Shown: in pieces, positions 17,847-25,356 of the stretch
Position numbering within the stretch: position 1 is the stretch's first letter
How the letters are laid out: each line of letters starts with the position of its first letter
Assembly (NCBI RefSeq): GCF_947305105.1
Contig: NZ_CAMZCS010000001.1
Span: forward strand, 62,001-126,000
Length of the DNA: 64,000 nt
DNA from: an uncultured Fibrobacter sp.
GTDB taxonomy: Bacteria > Fibrobacterota > Fibrobacteria > Fibrobacterales > Fibrobacteraceae
Direction of reading: 5' to 3'
Notes under the pieces: generated by a model
The model's database searches: none
What the model saw: the letters and a program-made list of their open reading frames with translations, nothing else
Told to the model about the DNA's origin: nothing
Translations under genes and position numbers: made by a program

Positions 17847-18195
17847 AGGCTTTACGTTGGTCGAAGTCCTTGTCGCCTTGTGTGTGTTCTCTTTTTTCGT
17901 TGCCTCTACAGGGCAATTTTTCCGTGCGTTCCATGCAATGCGGGCTCGGGAACGGGCCGCGGCAATGGCGCTTGTCGCCGCTACGGGCTACGTGGAAATG
18001 GCTGTTGCAAAGCCCCCTCGGTGCCTAGATACGAACTTTGTGGTTGCCCGGGAACAGAATGTTATTTTATCTGTGGGGCAGACCGTGCTGCCAGGAAGGG
18101 TGGGGATGCTGTGGCTGTCTGTGGAGGCCGCCTCGGTTCCGGTGAGTCTGTTGCCCGGCCCTGTCCGGCTGAGGAGGCTTGTCTATTGTCGTTGA
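17818..18195 (+). CDS. Type II pseudopilin (GspI-like)
   Basis: About 125 residues with a textbook prepilin N-terminus: a basic leader, cleavage at RG|FTLVEVLVALCVF, Glu5 present and a long hydrophobic helix. Size and the short globular domain fit minor pseudopilins of the GspI class. The start is TTG 17818, with GGGGG at 17806-17811, or TTG 17824. Both overlap the previous gene. Processing needs a prepilin peptidase encoded elsewhere. Confidence 0.75.
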   Translation: MRLNRKCRDRGFTLVEVLVALCVFSFFVASTGQFFRAFHAMRARERAAAMALVAATGYVEMAVAKPPRCLDTNFVVAREQNVILSVGQTVLPGRVGMLWLSVEAASVPVSLLPGPVRLRRLVYCR

Positions 18196-18428
18196 AGTCG
18201 GGCTTTACGTTAATCGAGATGATGGTCGCCATGGCTGCGGCATCCATCGTCGTCTTGTCCGCCTATGCGTTTTTGGGGGCGAGCGCTCGTACGTTCAATC
18301 TATCGGTGAAGGCTTACGGCGAAGAATCGGTTGCGCTTGTCCGGAGCATACAGCAGTCTCAACAGGGAATTCGCTTGATCAAAACCGGGAAAAATAAAAG
18401 GGCGAGCCGGATGACTCGCCCGAACTGA
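18186..18428 (+). pseudogene. Truncated pseudopilin (GspJ-like)
   Basis: TTG 18186 follows AGGAGG at 18172-18177 and encodes MSLKSG|FTLIEMMVAMAAASIVVLSAY, a perfect prepilin leader with Glu5. The frame then stops after only 80 residues, while GspJ proteins are about 200. The last ~13 residues (KNKRASRMTRPN) are read from the terminator hairpin at 18400-18421 and look non-native. The simplest reading is a 3' deletion that joined the pilin gene to the terminator of the convergent synthase gene. It may be non-functional, or may still make a short pilin. Confidence 0.65.
18391..18421 (-). terminator. Rho-independent terminator of the GT2 synthase gene
   Basis: GGGCGAG (18400-18406) pairs with CTCGCCC (18415-18421) around an 8-base loop. 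On the minus strand a U-rich run follows. It lies inside the 3' end of the truncated pseudopilin frame. Confidence 0.85.
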
Positions 18429-18446
18429 CCCTCTTGGTCCGACCTA

Positions 18447-20018
18447 TTAGAGGACGGTTACCTCTTCGGTCGAAATCTTGGCGGACTTTTTCTTGGCCTC
18501 GATACGGGCCTTGTGCATCTCGACCAAGTTGCTCACGAAGTGCATGAAACTCAGCACGCCCACAGAAAGGAAGCCGACAGAATACAGGGCGAGGAACGGG
18601 CCGATGATGAACTTCTGGGCGCCGATGTATTCGAGAAGACCGAAGATGCAGTACACGCCCACGCCCAATTCGACAATCGCTTGCCACGGGAACTTCTGGG
18701 CATAGTGGCTCTTGGCCTTCTTCTTGGATCCGCCGCTCTTTGGGGTGCGGACGAAACTACCTTTGGTACCGATAACTGCCGAGAACACGGCGCGGGAGTT
18801 GCTCACTGCAATGCCGACACCCAGAGCCATGAGGATGGGGAGGCTCAAGAGGCGAATCTTCCAACCGGTGTAACCGGAGCAGCGCTGGGCAACAAAGTAA
18901 AGAACAGAAGGAGCGATAGCGGCGAGGAAAATGAAACTGAACCCGATGGTGTAGCCCCAGCCCGGGATGTGTGCGACCGGTTCAAAGAAGGCAAGCAACG
19001 GCCATGCGCAAAGGGCGGTAAACAACATGCAGGGGTGAATCGAATAGTGCGTCGTGTGGAGGATGGCGCCAATCTTGACACGGAGAGGAACCTTGGCCTT
19101 GAGCACGCGCGGCAAAATCTTGATGGCTGTCTGAATGGAGCCTTTTGCCCAGCGGAACTGCTGAGCCTTGAACGCGTTGATGTCGTTGGGGAGTTCGGCC
19201 GGGACGATCACGTCGAAGACGAACTTCATGCGCCAACCGGCAAGCTGGGAACGGTAAGAAAGGTCCATGTCTTCGGTGAGCGTGTCGCCTTCCCAACCAC
19301 CGCCGTCGTAGATGGCCTGCTTGCGCCATACGCCTGCGGTACCGTTGAAGTTCATGAAGAGCTTGCCCCAGCTACGGGCGGACTGTTCCACCACGAAGTG
19401 TCCGTCGATACCGATGGACTGGGCGAGCGTCAAACCGGATTCGGTGCGGTTCAAGTGGCCCCAGCGGCCCTGGACCAAACCAATCTTTTCGTCCATCACC
19501 AGGTAGGGGATGGTCTTGAGGAGGAAGTCCTTCTCGGGGACGAAGTCCGCATCGAAAATAGCGAGGAATTCGCCCTTTGCGATAGCCATGGCTTCTTTGA
19601 GGGCACCGGCCTTGAATTCGGCGCGGTTCGTGCGGTGAATGAGCTTGATGTCGTAGCCCTTGGCTGCCAGTTCGGCGACCTTCTTCTTGGCTACTTCGTA
19701 ACATTCGTCGGTAGAGTCATCCAGCACCTGGATTTCGTGCTTGTCTTTGGGGTAGTCGATGGCGCACACGGCGTCCAGAAGGCGCTCGACGCAGTTGGCT
19801 TCGTTGAATACCGGGAGCTGGGTAGTGACTTGCGGAAGTTCGTTGATGGAGTGTTCGCGGTAGAACTTGAGAATGGCCTTCTTGTCGCTGAGTCGTGTAT
19901 GACGGCTATTCTTCAGGAAGAGATAAATGCTGTAGTAACAGCTGAACCCGTATATGACCAAGCCTACGCCCGCGATAACGTAGACGACAAACATTGCGTA
20001 TAGAAGAACAGTACTCAT
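18447..20018 (-). CDS. Processive family 2 glycosyltransferase (cellulose/mannan synthase-like)
   Basis: A 523-residue membrane glycosyltransferase. It has an N-terminal transmembrane segment, then a GT2 domain with all processive-synthase motifs: DDSTDE, DADFVPEKD, TEDMDLSYRSQLAGW and QQFRWAKGS (QxxRW). A cluster of four or so transmembrane helices and a Lys-rich cytoplasmic tail follow. These enzymes polymerise and export beta-glucans or mannans, or add a sugar to lipid. CslA-like mannan synthases are the closest in layout. ATG 20018 is chosen, as a longer frame would run through the promoter region. The product sugar cannot be told from sequence. Confidence 0.85.
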   Translation of the reverse strand: MSTVLLYAMFVVYVIAGVGLVIYGFSCYYSIYLFLKNSRHTRLSDKKAILKFYREHSINELPQVTTQLPVFNEANCVERLLDAVCAIDYPKDKHEIQVLDDSTDECYEVAKKKVAELAAKGYDIKLIHRTNRAEFKAGALKEAMAIAKGEFLAIFDADFVPEKDFLLKTIPYLVMDEKIGLVQGRWGHLNRTESGLTLAQSIGIDGHFVVEQSARSWGKLFMNFNGTAGVWRKQAIYDGGGWEGDTLTEDMDLSYRSQLAGWRMKFVFDVIVPAELPNDINAFKAQQFRWAKGSIQTAIKILPRVLKAKVPLRVKIGAILHTTHYSIHPCMLFTALCAWPLLAFFEPVAHIPGWGYTIGFSFIFLAAIAPSVLYFVAQRCSGYTGWKIRLLSLPILMALGVGIAVSNSRAVFSAVIGTKGSFVRTPKSGGSKKKAKSHYAQKFPWQAIVELGVGVYCIFGLLEYIGAQKFIIGPFLALYSVGFLSVGVLSFMHFVSNLVEMHKARIEAKKKSAKISTEEVTVL

Positions 20019-20057
20019 TCTATAAAAAACCTTTGCACATTTGTATGCTTGGGGCCA

Positions 20058-20063
20058 AATATA
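20058..20063 (-). promoter_or_regulatory. -10-like TATATT upstream of the GT2 synthase
   Basis: TATATTTGG on the minus strand, 39 bases ahead of ATG 20018. The -35 region is not clear. Confidence 0.4.
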
Positions 20064-20185
20064 GAAACCATTGTCAAACTTTGCTACATTCGGGATGTAA
20101 TTTTTGTACAAATAATAATGATGCAATAAAAATGCTTAAAGTGCCTTTATTTTTTTACAAATTAAACCCTTGACAAAACGAGAAA

Positions 20186-20701
20186 ATGATGTCGAAAACG
20201 CCTTTGCTCAACTGGATTGAATCGAATAGAGGAAAAAATGGTTTTGGTGAGTCCTTGGTCGACCTTTTAGGCTTTGCCTGTGCCGAATGGTTGCGCCGGT
20301 GCCGGGGGCGTGTGCTCTCGAAGGAGGCTGCGTTTTACATTTTCTTGTCGTCGCATTGCGGTTACGACGTGGGGGAGTGGGCGACCCATCCCGAGGATTA
20401 TGCCGAAAAAATTGCCGATTTTTGTGAAAAATCTAAAGAATTACCCCTGCCCGAGGCTATTTCGGTGGATTTTCCGGAGTACTTGGACCTGAGGGGCGTG
20501 GTTTGCCCGGGCAATGCGGTGAGGGCGCGTCTTGCTCTCGCGGGGTTGCCGGAGGGGTTCCGCATCAAGATTGCGCTCGACGAAGGTTCCCCCATCGAGA
20601 ATGTGCCGCAGGCACTGGTCGCGGATGGGCACAATGTCGTTTTTCGAGAAAAAAAAGCAAATTTTTGGGAAATTACGGTGGTCAAACGCGGTTCCATGTA
20701 G
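20186..20701 (+). CDS. Protein with C-terminal TusA-like domain
   Basis: A 171-residue protein. The C-terminal ~75 residues match the TusA/SirA-like fold, with the signature YLDLRGVVCPGNAVRARLAL, in which the Cys of the CPxx motif would carry a persulfide. The N-terminal ~95 residues are helical and unfamiliar (KEAAFYIFLSSHCGYDVGEW). TusA proteins relay sulfur for tRNA thiolation or other sulfur transfer. A fused N-terminal domain is uncommon. The next gene begins 12 bases on, so an operon with the genes at 20714 and 21309 is likely. Confidence 0.7.
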   Translation: MMSKTPLLNWIESNRGKNGFGESLVDLLGFACAEWLRRCRGRVLSKEAAFYIFLSSHCGYDVGEWATHPEDYAEKIADFCEKSKELPLPEAISVDFPEYLDLRGVVCPGNAVRARLALAGLPEGFRIKIALDEGSPIENVPQALVADGHNVVFREKKANFWEITVVKRGSM

Positions 20702-20713
20702 TAGATTTTCAGT

Positions 20714-21304
20714 GTGGAAAATAGGATTTTAATTATAGGTGACGAACTGATGGGCGAACAGGGCGAGGCGGCGAACCATGCTGCCGAGATAATCCTGTGC
20801 CGCGAGGCGAATCTCCCGATCCAGTTCTATATCAATGCTCCGGCCCCGCAGTCGATTCCGCTGTTCCTGGCGCGGCTTGCCTCTGATATCATCGGCAAGA
20901 AGGCTGGCCGCCTTGTCATGGGGCTCGGGCTCCGTGAACTCCGCCGTGCCGGTGGTAATGGGGAGGCTGTGGCCAAGACTTATGGGGCGCTCGTGGAGCG
21001 GCTCGTGAACAAGACGCAGGGGAGTCTCCATTTTTTGACTATCCCGGAAGACATGTTCCCGGAGGCCCGTTTTGAGGTCGCTTACTTGAACGATGTCGTG
21101 CGGGGCTTTGCTTCGCTTTCTCCGCAGCGCGTCTCGGTATGGGATTTTGCTCGGCATGCCGCCGAATTTAGGGAAAAACAGGCCGAAAGAGGCAAATTTG
21201 CCCGTTCCCTTTACAATGAGGACGGTTCTTCGACCTCTTTGGGCAATATGCTGATGGCATTGTTCCTGCAAGAATGTATATTAAAGGAAGTAAAAAGAGG
21301 ATAA
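20714..21304 (+). CDS. Possible SGNH/GDSL-like hydrolase
   Basis: A 196-residue protein from GTG 20714. The N-terminus ENRILIIGDELMGEQ resembles block I of SGNH hydrolases (GDxx), with an Asp or Glu where Ser is expected. The middle (RLVMGLGLRELRRAGGNGEAV) could be the Gly/Asn region, and VAYLNDVVRGFAS lies near the end. The nucleophile Ser is not visible, so the catalytic assignment is weak. It sits between the TusA-like gene and a zinc-ribbon gene, in a short operon. Confidence 0.4.
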   Translation: MENRILIIGDELMGEQGEAANHAAEIILCREANLPIQFYINAPAPQSIPLFLARLASDIIGKKAGRLVMGLGLRELRRAGGNGEAVAKTYGALVERLVNKTQGSLHFLTIPEDMFPEARFEVAYLNDVVRGFASLSPQRVSVWDFARHAAEFREKQAERGKFARSLYNEDGSSTSLGNMLMALFLQECILKEVKRG

Positions 21305-21308
21305 CCCC

Positions 21309-21659
21309 ATGAGCTTATTTGACGATCGTTTTGCATCCAAGAACGCTGCCCAGGCTAGGGCTTGGGCCATGAATTCGGAAGAACGCGCCCGCGACAATTC
21401 TTCATCCCAGCGTCGCCACGAACCGGCGGCCCCGAAGATGGGAATTTGTGACAAGTGCCATAAGGAGGCGCTGCTCAGGTCGTATCGTTCCCGCCAGACC
21501 GATGTCGTCGATGGCGCAGCAAGCTTTGGCGTGGTTATCAAGCACCTTTGCGAAGATTGCGCCCCCAAGTCCCGCCGTGAACGCGATGCCGATGTACCGC
21601 AGCTTAGCAACAAGCAGGTGAAGAACCTCATGCGCTCCGCCAAGAAGGGACTGCTGTAG
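21309..21659 (+). CDS. Small zinc-ribbon protein, unknown function
   Basis: A 116-residue basic protein. The N-terminal half is Arg/Ala/Ser-rich and probably disordered. The second half has two CxxC knuckles (ICDKCHKEALL and HLCEDCAPKSRRERD, about 35 residues apart), as in small zinc ribbons. The C-terminus is Lys-rich (KQVKNLMRSAKKGLL) and could bind nucleic acid. It lies 4 bases after the preceding gene. I recognise no family. Confidence 0.65.
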   Translation: MSLFDDRFASKNAAQARAWAMNSEERARDNSSSQRRHEPAAPKMGICDKCHKEALLRSYRSRQTDVVDGAASFGVVIKHLCEDCAPKSRRERDADVPQLSNKQVKNLMRSAKKGLL

Positions 21660-21696
21660 CGGCTTCGCCGTGATGTGCAATGTGTGGAAAGTCATC

Positions 21697-21763
21697 AGTT
21701 GTGAGTTGTCAGTTGTCAGTTGCCAGTTGTCAGTTGCCAGTTGTCAGTTGTGAGTTGTGAGTA
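21697..21763. repeat. Degenerate tandem repeat, left arm (agttgtc units)
   Basis: Nine or so 7-8-base units of the type agttgtc/agttgcc/agttgtg. It forms the left arm of a composite inverted structure with 21815-21880. Confidence 0.8.
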
Positions 21764-21814
21764 TATAATTTGGTGCTGAGGGCGAGATTATTGAAACTCA
21801 AAGGTGTGTAGCAC

Positions 21815-21880
21815 CGACTCGTTACTCAAAACTCATAACTCAAAACTCAAAACTCATAACTCATAACTCATAACTCATTC
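21815..21880. repeat. Degenerate tandem repeat, right arm (aactcat units)
   Basis: About nine units of aactcat/aactcaa. Their reverse complement (tgagttatgagtt) pairs with the left arm at 21697-21763 if G-U pairs are allowed. A 6-bp inner inverted repeat, GGTGCT (21772-21777) and AGCACC (21810-21815), closes the middle. Confidence 0.8.
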
Positions 21881-21963
21881 CACATTACTTTTTTCTTCCT
21901 CCCCCTTAACGGGGTTTGTAAAGTTTTCTAAATTTGGGCGCGCTTGATTGAAGGAGTGTCTAA

Positions 21964-23871
21964 ATGCAGAATATCCATGCCAAGGAATCGTTCAAGAGTT
22001 TCCTCGCTGGCGTAAAAGCGACTGTTACCCCGGAACTGTTCCGCACAGTCCGCAAGGGTTACACCAAGAAAAATCTCGTGAGCGACCTCATGTCGGGCCT
22101 TATCGTGGGTATCCTCGCGCTCCCGCTCGCCATCGCTTTCGCCATCGCTTCGGGCGTGGGTCCGGAACAGGGCCTTTACACCGCGATTATCGCGGGCTTC
22201 ACAATTTCCCTTTTGGGCGGTTCCCGCTTCCAGATTGGTGGCCCCACGGGCGCCTTCATCGTGATTGTCTACGGCATCGTGAGCCAGTACGGTTACGACG
22301 GCCTTGCCTCGGCGACCCTCTTGGCGGGCATCTTGCTCATTATCTTCGGCATCGCGAAGTTCGGTGCTATCATCAAGTTCATCCCGTATCCGGTGACCGT
22401 CGGCTTTACCGCGGGTATCGCCATCATCATTGCGCTTGGCCAGGTCCCGAATTTCTTCGGTCTCCGTTTCTTGGCAAAGGACCCTGCCGATGCGGTCGGT
22501 AAAATCAAGCTTTATGTGACCTCCTTTGATACCATTAATATATATGCTGTCATTGTCGGCCTTGTGGCGCTTGCCGTTTGCATCCTGTGGCCGAAAGTCA
22601 CCACGAAGGTGCCCGGCTCGCTGATTGCGATTGTCGTTGCGACCGTGCTCGTGAAGGTGCTCGGCTGGGACGATCCGGTGACGGGTCATGGCGTGGTGAC
22701 GATTGGCATGAAAAACCACATCCCGAGTGGTTTTCCGGTGCCGCACCTGCCGAACATCAGCCTCGAAATGATGCAGAAGGTTTTCCAGCCCGCTTTGACG
22801 ATTGCGATTCTCGGTGCAATTGAATCTTTGCTTTCGGCTGTGGTGGCCGACGGTATGACCTCTACCAAGCACCGCTCCAATACCGAACTCTTTGGCCAAG
22901 GTGTGGCAAACGTGCTTTCGCCCATGTTCGGTGGCATTCCTGCTACGGGCGCCATTGCCCGTACCGCGACCAATATCCGTAACGGTGCCGTGAGTCCGAT
23001 TTCGGGCCTTGTTCATGCGATTGTGCTCTTGCTCATCATGCTTGTGCTCGGCAAGTATGCTGAAATGATTCCGATGGCAGCCCTTGCCGCCGTGCTGTTC
23101 CAGGTGGCCTTCAATATGTGTGGCTACCGCAGCTTCATCAAGATGTTCAAGGCCCCCAAGAGCGACGTGATTGTGATGCTCGTCGCATTCTTCCTCACGG
23201 TCATTATCGATCTTACTATTGCAATCGAAGTGGGCGTGCTTTTGGCTGCTGTGCTGTTCATCAAACGCATGAGCGACGTGTCCGAAATGGAAACGGTGAC
23301 ATCGGCCCTCAAGGAAGACGACGAAGAAGCAGCCCACAACGAACTCAGCCGTCAAGTGCCGAAGGGCGTGGTGGTTTACGAACTTGCTGGCTCGCTGTTC
23401 TTCGGTGCGGTCGACAAGTTCAAGGATACGATGGCGCGCATCTCCGACAAGCCGAAGATTCTCATTTTGCGCATGCGCAGTGTCTCGAGTATCGATGCTG
23501 CCGGTATCCAGATGATTGAAGACTTGCTCAACCGCTGCAACCGCGAAGGCACGCAGCTGCTGCTTTCCGGCGTGCATGCCCAGCCCGTGGTGGCGCTGAC
23601 TCGCGCTGGTGTTTTGAAACAGCTCGGCGAAGAGAATGCTCTTGGTAATATTGATGCGGCTCTCAACCGTGCTCGCGAACTCTTGGGCCTCCCCATTGTT
23701 GATACTTCGCACGAAGTGCAGCAAGCGCCTACAGTCTCTTGGGAAAAGAGCCTTGACAAGCCGTGGATGCCCGAAGAATCGAACGCCGCGATTGCCGAAG
23801 AAACTCCTGAAGTCATCGCCGAACGCATGCTCGATGAACCTGTACGTAAGATTGAAGAAGAGAAAAAGTGA
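21964..23871 (+). CDS. SulP-family anion transporter with STAS domain
   Basis: A 635-residue SLC26/SulP permease. About 12 hydrophobic segments carry family motifs (LVSDLMSGLIVGILALPLAI, GGPTGAF, and SLLSAVVADG followed by NTELFGQGVANVLSPMFGG). A C-terminal STAS domain follows from about residue 455 (VVYELAGSLFFGAVDKF...SIDAAGIQMIEDL). SulP proteins take up sulfate, bicarbonate or other anions, and the substrate cannot be read from sequence. The last 60 residues form an acidic tail. GAAGGAG precedes the ATG, and a TAAATTTG element lies about 35 bases upstream. Confidence 0.9.
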   Translation: MQNIHAKESFKSFLAGVKATVTPELFRTVRKGYTKKNLVSDLMSGLIVGILALPLAIAFAIASGVGPEQGLYTAIIAGFTISLLGGSRFQIGGPTGAFIVIVYGIVSQYGYDGLASATLLAGILLIIFGIAKFGAIIKFIPYPVTVGFTAGIAIIIALGQVPNFFGLRFLAKDPADAVGKIKLYVTSFDTINIYAVIVGLVALAVCILWPKVTTKVPGSLIAIVVATVLVKVLGWDDPVTGHGVVTIGMKNHIPSGFPVPHLPNISLEMMQKVFQPALTIAILGAIESLLSAVVADGMTSTKHRSNTELFGQGVANVLSPMFGGIPATGAIARTATNIRNGAVSPISGLVHAIVLLLIMLVLGKYAEMIPMAALAAVLFQVAFNMCGYRSFIKMFKAPKSDVIVMLVAFFLTVIIDLTIAIEVGVLLAAVLFIKRMSDVSEMETVTSALKEDDEEAAHNELSRQVPKGVVVYELAGSLFFGAVDKFKDTMARISDKPKILILRMRSVSSIDAAGIQMIEDLLNRCNREGTQLLLSGVHAQPVVALTRAGVLKQLGEENALGNIDAALNRARELLGLPIVDTSHEVQQAPTVSWEKSLDKPWMPEESNAAIAEETPEVIAERMLDEPVRKIEEEKK

Positions 23872-23913
23872 TATTTCTCAAATTAGTTTCTTACAAATTT
23901 ATGTCATGAGGTA

Positions 23914-23938
23914 AGAAGGGCGCATCCCGCGCCCTTTC
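23914..23938 (+). terminator. Terminator-like hairpin after the SulP gene
   Basis: AGAAGGGCGC-ATCCC-GCGCCCTTTCT, a 10-bp GC-rich stem about 45 bases after the stop. The U-tract is short. Confidence 0.65.
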
Positions 23939-23984
23939 TGCTATACAGCGCGTGTGACTTAAATCTCATTGTGATTTCGCTTAC

Positions 23985-24013
23985 TTGGATTGTCCCTCGA
24001 TAGTTTATATCTT
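23985..24013 (+). promoter_or_regulatory. Promoter of the 34-codon mini-gene
   Basis: TTGGAT (23985-23990), 17 bases, TATCTT (24008-24013). A 28-base leader with GGAGG at 24029-24033 follows. Confidence 0.55.
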
Positions 24014-24041
24014 ATGTAACGTAAGGATGGAGGGTATAACT

Positions 24042-24146
24042 ATGAAACTCAACAATGAAACGGTGTATGTCTCGGATTACTTTATTGTGAAGTTTATAGT
24101 TGTGTGCTCCGGGGTCACGCTGCTCCTCTTATCTACGATTTCCTAA
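24042..24146 (+). CDS. 34-residue single-span membrane mini-protein
   Basis: ATG 24042 to TAA 24144-24146 encodes MKLNNETVYVSDYF followed by a hydrophobic span rich in Ile/Val/Leu and a short STIS end. A short polar N-terminus plus one transmembrane helix is the usual shape of bacterial small membrane proteins. Support comes from context. A promoter with 17-base spacing, a GGAGG 8 bases upstream, and a strong Rho-independent terminator 33 bases after the stop make it a self-contained transcription unit. No family is recognised. Confidence 0.6.
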   Translation: MKLNNETVYVSDYFIVKFIVVCSGVTLLLLSTIS

Positions 24147-24178
24147 AGAGAAGCATAGGCTTTCTTTATGGGGAGGTT

Positions 24179-24214
24179 CGGCATAGGCGGCAACGCCTAT
24201 GCCGATTTTTTTTG
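24179..24214 (+). terminator. Strong Rho-independent terminator
   Basis: An 11-bp perfect stem, CGGCATAGGCG (24179-24189) and CGCCTATGCCG (24194-24204), has a GCAA loop and is followed by eight T. The only plus-strand gene it can serve is the mini-gene at 24042. Confidence 0.92.
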
Positions 24215-24230
24215 TACCACACGCACCCTT

Positions 24231-24257
24231 GTCATCCCCGCGTAGGCGGGGATCTCC
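24231..24257. repeat. Dispersed palindromic repeat, 'gtcatccccgc' family
   Basis: A GTCATCCCCGC half and a GCGGGGATCTCC half flank a short centre. A shorter copy is at 40111-40131. It is a REP-like extragenic element. Confidence 0.7.
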
Positions 24258-24310
24258 TTTTAAAAAGGGCCGCATAATGCAGAAAACAATATTGCAACCT
24301 CGGTGAAGGC

Positions 24311-24395
24311 AATGTTCGAGACGTGTGCCCTGCAGGTTGGCACCTGCCCAGCATGTTTGAATGAGAAGCCCTGTTCTTTGCAGTAGGGCGACAAG
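24311..24395 (+). other. Non-coding stretch with hairpins, possible small RNA
   Basis: No ORF covers 24258-24439. It contains a perfect hairpin GCAGGT-TGGC-ACCTGC (24332-24347) and a second one, GCCCT/AGGGC (24368-24372 with 24385-24389). No promoter or terminator frames it convincingly, and it may simply be leader or spacer. Confidence 0.2.
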
Positions 24396-24439
24396 CTATT
24401 TGAGTGTAGTTACAAACTGTTTTTTATATATTATAGGCA

Positions 24440-24655
24440 ATGATCCAAGAATCTTTTGAATTTGTAGTGTATATGATTCACGCTTGCGCGAACAAGTGGA
24501 ACCGTTTCCCGTCTTTTGTCTATCAAAAGCTGGCTGCTTCCGGCTGCATTCAAAAGTTCCTTGTGCCCAATTACGAGATTCTGCATACGCAAAGCACTGA
24601 TTTTGTTGTCAACGACATTGAAGAATACCTGAAAGTACGCAAGGTGGCAATATGA
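24440..24655 (+). CDS. DUF3791 protein, possible antitoxin
   Basis: A 71-residue protein. Its layout fits DUF3791, a family of small proteins encoded directly before DUF3990 genes: helical N-terminus, a Tyr-Gln-Lys-Leu-Ala-containing centre, and LHTQSTDFVVNDIEEYLKVR at the end. A TATATT element at 24427-24432 is only seven bases before the ATG, suggesting a leaderless transcript. Its stop overlaps the next start (ATGA). By analogy with two-gene modules it may neutralise the DUF3990 partner. Confidence 0.75.
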   Translation: MIQESFEFVVYMIHACANKWNRFPSFVYQKLAASGCIQKFLVPNYEILHTQSTDFVVNDIEEYLKVRKVAI

Positions 24656-25131
24656 TTGTCTATCATGGATCAACAATTGTCGTTGATAAACCGGATGTGG
24701 AGCATTCGTTCCGGCCGCTGGATTTTGGCAAGGGCTTTTATGTGACGACTGTGCGGGAACAGGCGGTTCGCTGGGCTCACAGGAAGGCCGACGTTCTTGA
24801 GGGGGCAAAACCGGTACTGAATATCTATGACATGGCTGAAATTCCGGTTTCGCTTTCTACAAAAACATTTCCAGATGATTTGGAAGAATGGATAAATTTC
24901 GTCTGTGAATGCCGAGATGGTTCCATAGAATATGCCAAATACGACATCGTTATGGGCAAGGTCGCAAATGACAAGGTTTTCCGTGTCGTTGACATGTATC
25001 ATTCCGGTATCTGGGATATGCCGCGGACGTTGAAAGAAATAAAGGCTTATCCGACTTACGACCAGATCGCCTTTATCACGCAAAAGTCTATTGATGCCGT
25101 CCTGAAATACAAGGGTTGCGAAGAGGTATAA
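24652..25131 (+). CDS. DUF3990 protein, ADP-ribosyltransferase-like possible toxin
   Basis: A 159-residue protein of the DUF3990 family, which belongs to the ADP-ribosyltransferase superfamily. The N-terminal IVYHGSTIVVDKPD supplies the first motif (strand plus His-Gly-Ser). DFGKGFYVTTVREQAVRWA is the second motif region, and the C-terminal YDQIAFITQKSIDAVLKY holds the conserved Asp-Gln-Ile segment where the third motif lies. It is flanked by two small partners in an overlapping operon. That arrangement is typical of toxin-antitoxin loci. Toxicity is inferred. Confidence 0.75.
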   Translation: MIVYHGSTIVVDKPDVEHSFRPLDFGKGFYVTTVREQAVRWAHRKADVLEGAKPVLNIYDMAEIPVSLSTKTFPDDLEEWINFVCECRDGSIEYAKYDIVMGKVANDKVFRVVDMYHSGIWDMPRTLKEIKAYPTYDQIAFITQKSIDAVLKYKGCEEV

Positions 25132-25132
25132 A

Positions 25133-25351
25133 ATGGTAGACGAAGATGTCTTGGAAAAAGTCTATCAGGAACGCCTGGAAGAGCGCATTATAGCGCACCT
25201 TGCGCAGGTGAAGAATTGTTCGCTGGAACAGGCAATGGACTTGTATTATCGCAGCAAGTTGGCAGACAAGGTCCACCAGGGGAAAGATGGCATCCAGTAT
25301 CTGGATTACAAGGTCTTGGTGCAGATTCTTGTTGATACGGAAATAAACTAA
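25133..25351 (+). CDS. Second DUF3791-like small protein
   Basis: A 72-residue acidic protein beginning one base after the DUF3990 stop. The C-terminal DGIQYLDYKVLVQILVDTEIN and the helix LEQAMDLYYRSKLADKV resemble DUF3791-type proteins, so the DUF3990 gene is flanked on both sides by small partner-like genes. It ends six bases before the stop of the convergent sufD gene, with no terminator hairpin visible between them. Confidence 0.6.
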   Translation: MVDEDVLEKVYQERLEERIIAHLAQVKNCSLEQAMDLYYRSKLADKVHQGKDGIQYLDYKVLVQILVDTEIN

Positions 25352-25356
25352 CCTTT

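Noticed and set aside
18513-20003. 496-codon frame opposite the GT2 synthase
   Set aside because: Antisense shadow of a gene with complete GT2 motifs.
21697-21880. CRISPR array
   Set aside because: Units are 7-8 bases without unique spacers; it is a simple degenerate tandem repeat.
24290-24420. Resemblance to 6S RNA (GTTCG, GAGAAGCC and GCGACAAG islands)
   Set aside because: The outer strands do not pair and the spacing is too short; left only as a low-confidence structured stretch.
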